Assembly (NCBI GenBank): GCA_019695345.1
Contig: JAIBAE010000044.1
Span: 1 to 36,838 of the forward strand
Source of the DNA: Bacteroidota bacterium
GTDB lineage: Bacteria > Bacteroidota > Ignavibacteria > Kapaibacteriales > NICIL-2
DNA length: 36,838 bases
Reading direction: 5' to 3'
Numbering within the stretch: position 1 is the stretch's first letter; each line of letters begins with the position of its first letter. The position numbers were made by a program, and so were the translations under genes. The notes below the pieces were generated by a model. That model did no database searches. It was given only the letters and a program-made list of their open reading frames with translations, and was not told the origin of the DNA. Positions 32,753-36,838 of the stretch are shown one piece after another.

Positions 32753-34756
32753 ATGCCACCGGAACAACTTCAAACACTAAAAAATCAACTTGCACAAGCA
32801 TTAGAGTCTCAAAACAAAGGCGACATAGACACTGCGGAACAACTAACCACAACCGTTCTATCTGTACTACAAACAAGCCAACAGCAGAATAACGAGTACG
32901 ACGACGTACTTGCTTCTGCTCTTCTTCGGCAGGCAGACGTTCAGCAACGGCGTGGTAACTACAGTATGGCACTGGAATCCGCGCAACAAGTTTTTGGCAT
33001 AGCCGAACGTATCCAACGTCCGGATTTTAGTGCAATGGCATGGAACTACATTGGTAACATTCAAATAAAACTCGGGGAATACCAAACAGCTTTAGAGAGT
33101 TTTACCAACGCACTATCTATATACACTGCATCGGGTGAGAAGCCGGGCGTTGCCTTAGTAACAGGAAACATTGGCATTGTGTACTGGAATCTTGGTGATT
33201 ACAACATGGCACAAGAATACATGAGCAAAGCCCTAACAGTACACCAAGAACTTGGCGAGAAATCCAGCGCAGCACGAGTTATGGGAAACATAGGAAATAT
33301 CCATGCTAAACTTGGTAATTTCCATACTGCACTTCAGTATTATGATAAATCTGTATCAGTTCACGAGTTGCTTGGGGAAACTGCTGCTGCTGCGCACGTA
33401 ATGACAAACATCGGGAGTATACATCAGAAACTCTCTAACTACAATAAGGCTCTTGAATACTTTGCTAAAATACTTGCCTTGTATAATAAGCTTGGGATGA
33501 AATCGGGCATTGCATTAGTAACAGGAAACATTGGTGTTATACACGCACATCTTGGTGACTTTACTACTGCATTAGAATACTACGGTACAGCACTCTCTGT
33601 GTTTACAGAACTTGGCGAAAAATCAGGGATAGCACGTATTACAAAAAACATTGGCAATGTACATGTAGACATGGGGAACTATGCCTCAGCTCTCGAATGC
33701 TTAAAACAAGCGTTGGCAATTCATCAGGAACTTGGCGAAACACCCGATATAGCAAATGTTACAGGATTTATAGGTACAGTGTATGGCAAACCCGACTTTG
33801 AAGACTATGATTCATCGCTTGCCGAAGAGTTGATGCTAAAAGCATTAACACAAAGCAACAACTTAGGGTTAAAAGATTTGATAGTAGTATGGCATTATCA
33901 TCTATCGGAGTTCTACCGTTCACATCAACGCTGGGAAGAGGCATACACACATTACAGAAAATATATTGAAGTTGAAAAAGAAATTAACATTGAAGAAGTT
34001 AAACAGCAAGATGCACTTCGCGAACAACAAAAAGCAATAGAAGTAGCAAAAGCAACTGCCGATGCTAAACATCAGGCAACCGAACAATTACTGCATAATG
34101 TTCTTCCGCCAAGCATAGCCCATAAAATGTTAGAAGGAACTGAACTTATTGCTGAAAAACTACCCAGCGTCTCTGTTCTCTTTGCAGACATCGTAAACTT
34201 TTCTAAACTATCACAACAAATTACAGCAGAAGAATTGGTTAAGGGGTTAGATTCTATATTTTCTTCGTTTGATGCTCTGGCAGAAAAACATGGCTTAGAA
34301 AAAATCAAAACCATTGGCGATGCTTATATGGTTGTTGCAGGTGCACCGGAACCACGTTCCGACCACGCACAGGCAATTGCACACTTTGCTGTAGATATGA
34401 TTGAAGTCATGAATTCATTCACATCAAAAACTACGCATCAACACATTCAGTTACGTGTTGGTATACACAGCGGAGAGGTTGTTGCAGGCGTAATAGGTAA
34501 AAAGAAATTTCAGTACGACCTTTGGGGCGATGCGGTGAATACTGCAAGTCGCATGGAATCTCATGGAGAACCCGGAAAGATTCATATTAGTGAAGCGTTT
34601 GTTTATCACCTCACCCAAACCCTCTCCCAAAGAGAAGGCTTCACGTCTGTCTCCTTCCCTTTGGGGGAAGATCGGGATGGGGTTATTATCCCGCGTGGCG
34701 AAATCGAAATCAAAGGTAAAGGCATGATGAAAACATATTTTTTGGAGAGAGCATGA
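32753..34756 (+). CDS. TPR-class III adenylate cyclase 4
   Basis: A 667-residue protein. I chose the ATG at 32753 because its opening (MPPEQLQ) aligns with that of cyclase 1 (MTPEELS), and the shared leader ends there; an in-frame start at 32672 is inside repeat B6. About seven TPRs cover residues 95-350 with LGEKSxxAxVxGNIG signatures. The catalytic domain has Asp479 (FADIVNFS), Asp523, Lys519, Asp589 (YDLWGD), Asn596 and Arg600, all expected for an adenylate cyclase. A family E insert lies at 34608-34683. Its TGA overlaps the start of cyclase 5. First gene of operon 2. Confidence 0.92.
   Translation: MPPEQLQTLKNQLAQALESQNKGDIDTAEQLTTTVLSVLQTSQQQNNEYDDVLASALLRQADVQQRRGNYSMALESAQQVFGIAERIQRPDFSAMAWNYIGNIQIKLGEYQTALESFTNALSIYTASGEKPGVALVTGNIGIVYWNLGDYNMAQEYMSKALTVHQELGEKSSAARVMGNIGNIHAKLGNFHTALQYYDKSVSVHELLGETAAAAHVMTNIGSIHQKLSNYNKALEYFAKILALYNKLGMKSGIALVTGNIGVIHAHLGDFTTALEYYGTALSVFTELGEKSGIARITKNIGNVHVDMGNYASALECLKQALAIHQELGETPDIANVTGFIGTVYGKPDFEDYDSSLAEELMLKALTQSNNLGLKDLIVVWHYHLSEFYRSHQRWEEAYTHYRKYIEVEKEINIEEVKQQDALREQQKAIEVAKATADAKHQATEQLLHNVLPPSIAHKMLEGTELIAEKLPSVSVLFADIVNFSKLSQQITAEELVKGLDSIFSSFDALAEKHGLEKIKTIGDAYMVVAGAPEPRSDHAQAIAHFAVDMIEVMNSFTSKTTHQHIQLRVGIHSGEVVAGVIGKKKFQYDLWGDAVNTASRMESHGEPGKIHISEAFVYHLTQTLSQREGFTSVSFPLGEDRDGVIIPRGEIEIKGKGMMKTYFLERA
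34608..34683 (+). repeat. In-frame palindromic element inside cyclase 4 (family E)
   Basis: ACCTCACCCAAACCCTCTCC opens it, and CTTCCC TTTG GGGGAAG is its second hairpin. The closest relative is the copy in cyclase 1. Confidence 0.8.
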
Positions 34757-36636
34757 CGAATCTTACTGAGCAAGACATTAACTCCTTTCTTCTCAAGGCG
34801 AAAGAATATAACCTTCAAGGCAAGCACCTCGAAACTGAAAATCTATTGAAACCGATTATTGAGGATGATTCCTCACGAAAATTTCCAAGACTTAGAGCGC
34901 AGGCACTGATAATGTTTGCCAGTGTTGTTAGTCTTAATGGAAAATCAAGCGAAGCATTACCTTTTGCCGAAGAAGCTGAACAGATATGCATGTCGCTCGA
35001 ACGAGAAGAAGCCGGCAATCTGCTCCCGAAAGCTTGGAATGTTATTGGCAATTGTCATCGTCTGCTTGCACACTTTGAGAAAGCGCTCGCATTGTTCTCC
35101 GATGCGATAATAGAGTGCCGAGAGAAGGGCTACAAAGAGGAACTAGAGTTCAATCTTGGAGAATCGGCTATAGTTTATATGGAGATTGGTGACTACGCCA
35201 AAGCACTTGATTTTTACCAACAAGCTATGGACGTAGCCATTGAGATTGGACATAAACGAGGAATATCTCGCTGGGTGAATGGTATTGGTATTGTCCATCA
35301 AAATCTTGGTGAACATGAGAAAGCACTTGAGTATTTCCAGAAGTCGCTTGCTATGGACGAAGAGAGCGGTATCCAAACGTATAGGGCAACAATGCTGGGC
35401 AATATTGGTGCAGTCTATCACGGACTTGAGAATCACCCAAAAGCGTTAGAGTATTCGCTAGAGGCTTTAGCGTTAGACGAAGAAGTAAACAATCGTTTTG
35501 GTATTGCTCGCCACAATGGAAACATAGGCCAGATATACATTCACCTTGGGGAATACAAGACTGCTATGGAACACCTCCAACGTGCGTTGGCTCTGGATAC
35601 AGAGCTTGAGAATAAGTGGAACCTTTGTGTTTGGACAGGATTAATTGGGTCTATTTATGCAAGCAACGATAGTGAACTTTATAATCCAGCCCTTGCAGAA
35701 GATTACTTTTTTAGAACCCTTGCAATGTCCGTTCCCGCCGGAAACAAAACCATGCTCCTTGAAACTCATCGTGCACTCTCCGATCTCTACAAAGAGCAGG
35801 AACGATGGAAAGAGTGTGCGGAAGAGTTTGTAAAATTCTACAACGTAGAAAAAGAAATTCGAAGCGAAGAAGCCCTTAATCAAACACGTATCCTTGAGAA
35901 TCGCCGGCGGGTGGAAGAAGCAGATCGAGATCGCCAACTTAAGCTTGCCCGGCTACAAGAACACGAACGCCTTCTAACGCGTATGCTTCCGCCTACCATT
36001 GCGCAACGAATGGTTGGTGGAGAAGAACCAATTGCAGACTACTTTGAAAACGTCTCTATTCTTTTCTCGGACATCAAAGGTTTTACCACTATTACGGCGG
36101 ATATGCCGGCATTTATTATTGTGCAATTCTTAGGCGCAGTTTTCGGCGAGTTTGATAGAATTGTGCGCAAGTATGGCTGCGAAAAAATCAAGACAATTGG
36201 CGACGGCTACATGGCAATTGCAGGCGCACCCGAGCAATGTGCAGACCATGCTGAGAGAATAGTATCGGCCGCATTCGAAATGATGGAATCAATAAAGATT
36301 CCGGAAGGACTTGAAGAATATTTCCCCGACAAAAGCAAACTTGGTGTGCGCATTGGGCTTCATTCCGGAGCTGTTGTTGCAGGAGTTGTTGGCTCAGAGC
36401 GATTTATGTATGATGTTTATTCGGATGCTGTGAATATTGCAAGCCGTATGGAAAGCCATGGCGAAGTTGACCGAATACACGTCTCGGAAGACTTTGCTCA
36501 TCATCTGCAAAGCCGATATGAAACGTCGAACAATACTACCCATGAAATCCATTTTATCCCTCGTGGCGAAATAGAGATTAAAGGCAAAGGCACAATGAAA
36601 ACGTATTTCCTTGAACGCCCGGACGGCAATGGGTGA
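34753..36636 (+). CDS. TPR-class III adenylate cyclase 5
   Basis: A 627-residue protein, its ATG overlapping the stop of cyclase 4. TPRs lie at about 90-300 (DYAKALDFYQQAMDVAIEIG, EHEKALEYFQKSLAMDEE). The linker RLLTRMLPPTIAQRMVGGEE precedes the catalytic domain with Asp440 (FSDIKGFTT), Asp484 (IGDGYM), Lys480, Asp554, Asn561 and Arg565. It differs from the other four: YDVYSDAVN replaces YDLWGDAVN, IKGFT replaces IVDFT, and it has no palindromic insert (the loop there is SRYETSNNTTHEIHFIPRGE). All catalytic residues are nevertheless present. Its tail ERPDGNG and the following spacer duplicate those of cyclase 3. Last gene of operon 2. Confidence 0.92.
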   Translation: MTNLTEQDINSFLLKAKEYNLQGKHLETENLLKPIIEDDSSRKFPRLRAQALIMFASVVSLNGKSSEALPFAEEAEQICMSLEREEAGNLLPKAWNVIGNCHRLLAHFEKALALFSDAIIECREKGYKEELEFNLGESAIVYMEIGDYAKALDFYQQAMDVAIEIGHKRGISRWVNGIGIVHQNLGEHEKALEYFQKSLAMDEESGIQTYRATMLGNIGAVYHGLENHPKALEYSLEALALDEEVNNRFGIARHNGNIGQIYIHLGEYKTAMEHLQRALALDTELENKWNLCVWTGLIGSIYASNDSELYNPALAEDYFFRTLAMSVPAGNKTMLLETHRALSDLYKEQERWKECAEEFVKFYNVEKEIRSEEALNQTRILENRRRVEEADRDRQLKLARLQEHERLLTRMLPPTIAQRMVGGEEPIADYFENVSILFSDIKGFTTITADMPAFIIVQFLGAVFGEFDRIVRKYGCEKIKTIGDGYMAIAGAPEQCADHAERIVSAAFEMMESIKIPEGLEEYFPDKSKLGVRIGLHSGAVVAGVVGSERFMYDVYSDAVNIASRMESHGEVDRIHVSEDFAHHLQSRYETSNNTTHEIHFIPRGEIEIKGKGTMKTYFLERPDGNG

Positions 36637-36674
36637 CCGAGCACAACGCTGTGAAATTCCGTGAGGGAACACAA
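36603..36674 (+). repeat. Family D repeat, 3' end of cyclase 5
   Basis: CGGACGGCAATGGGTGACCG then AGCACAACGC, the counterpart of 32513-32586, again spanning the stop codon. Confidence 0.85.
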
Positions 36675-36683
36675 ATTAAATTC

Positions 36684-36720
36684 ATGTTCCCCACCTCTGC
36701 CGAAGCAAACCTGTCACGAA
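36684..36720 (+). repeat. Truncated family B repeat (B7)
   Basis: TGTTCCCCACCTCTGCCGAA then GCAAACC, after which similarity to the family is lost. Same orientation as B5 and B6. Confidence 0.7.
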
Positions 36721-36722
36721 CC

Positions 36723-36762
36723 TTTGACTTATGCCCCATAGGAAGCATTTGAGTTATGCCCC
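36723..36762 (+). repeat. Direct 15-bp repeats near the window end
   Basis: TTTGACTTATGCCCC (36723-36737) and TTTGAGTTATGCCCC (36748-36762) differ by one base and are 25 bp apart. No gene is visible between 36637 and the window end. Confidence 0.6.
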
Positions 36763-36838
36763 CTCACACAGAGCGAGATTTCTCAAAGTTTTTCGATACA
36801 GAAAAGGATAAGACTCTTTCTTGAGTTATCTCAATTGC

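Overview
The window looks like a chromosomal segment of a member of the Bacteroidota/Chlorobiota (FCB) group, perhaps a Kapabacteria- or Ignavibacteria-like lineage. Four large secreted proteins end in the roughly 80-residue C-terminal domain typical of type IX secretion (T9SS) cargo, with an N-P-A/N-P motif and a terminal basic residue. There are Omp28-like, SBBP/PKD and lipoprotein genes, strong Shine-Dalgarno sites are often absent, and long TPR proteins abound. The exact lineage is inference.

Layout. 1-2134: an upstream gene's terminator, then a beta-helix T9SS cargo gene on +. 2214-3661: a compact minus-strand operon (DUF4180, GNAT acetyltransferase, FMN reductase). 3835-8718: Omp28/thioredoxin-fold T9SS protein, a thioredoxin-like protein, and a heme c/copper monooxygenase T9SS protein. 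9195-13436: a giant SBBP/PKD T9SS protein. 13807-15720: dnaK. 15982-18010: two lipoproteins with duplicated terminators. 18194-21619: a TPR-HTH regulator and an M28 peptidase. 22108-23565: a flippase on +. 23666-26502: a thioesterase, a frameshifted REP-associated transposase with its palindromes, and prfC. 26713-36636: five consecutive class III nucleotide cyclases, each with an N-terminal TPR array, in two tightly overlapped operons (three genes, then two).

The cyclase block is the most unusual region. All five retain both metal-binding aspartates and the Lys/Asp pair expected for ATP, so they are predicted to make cAMP in response to partners sensed by their TPRs. Each operon is bracketed by the same direct dispersed repeat (family B) and the two share a 3' tail sequence (family D), which suggests amplification by recombination. 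Four of the five genes carry an in-frame palindromic repeat at the same place in the catalytic domain, resembling an intergenic element captured as coding sequence.

Intergenic DNA is rich in dispersed repeats: family A (inverted-repeat elements that often begin 5-8 nt after a stop codon), family B (about 70 bp), family C (duplicated terminator region), REP-like palindromes around the transposase, and two low-complexity dispersed elements. I saw no tRNA, rRNA, CRISPR array or integrase.
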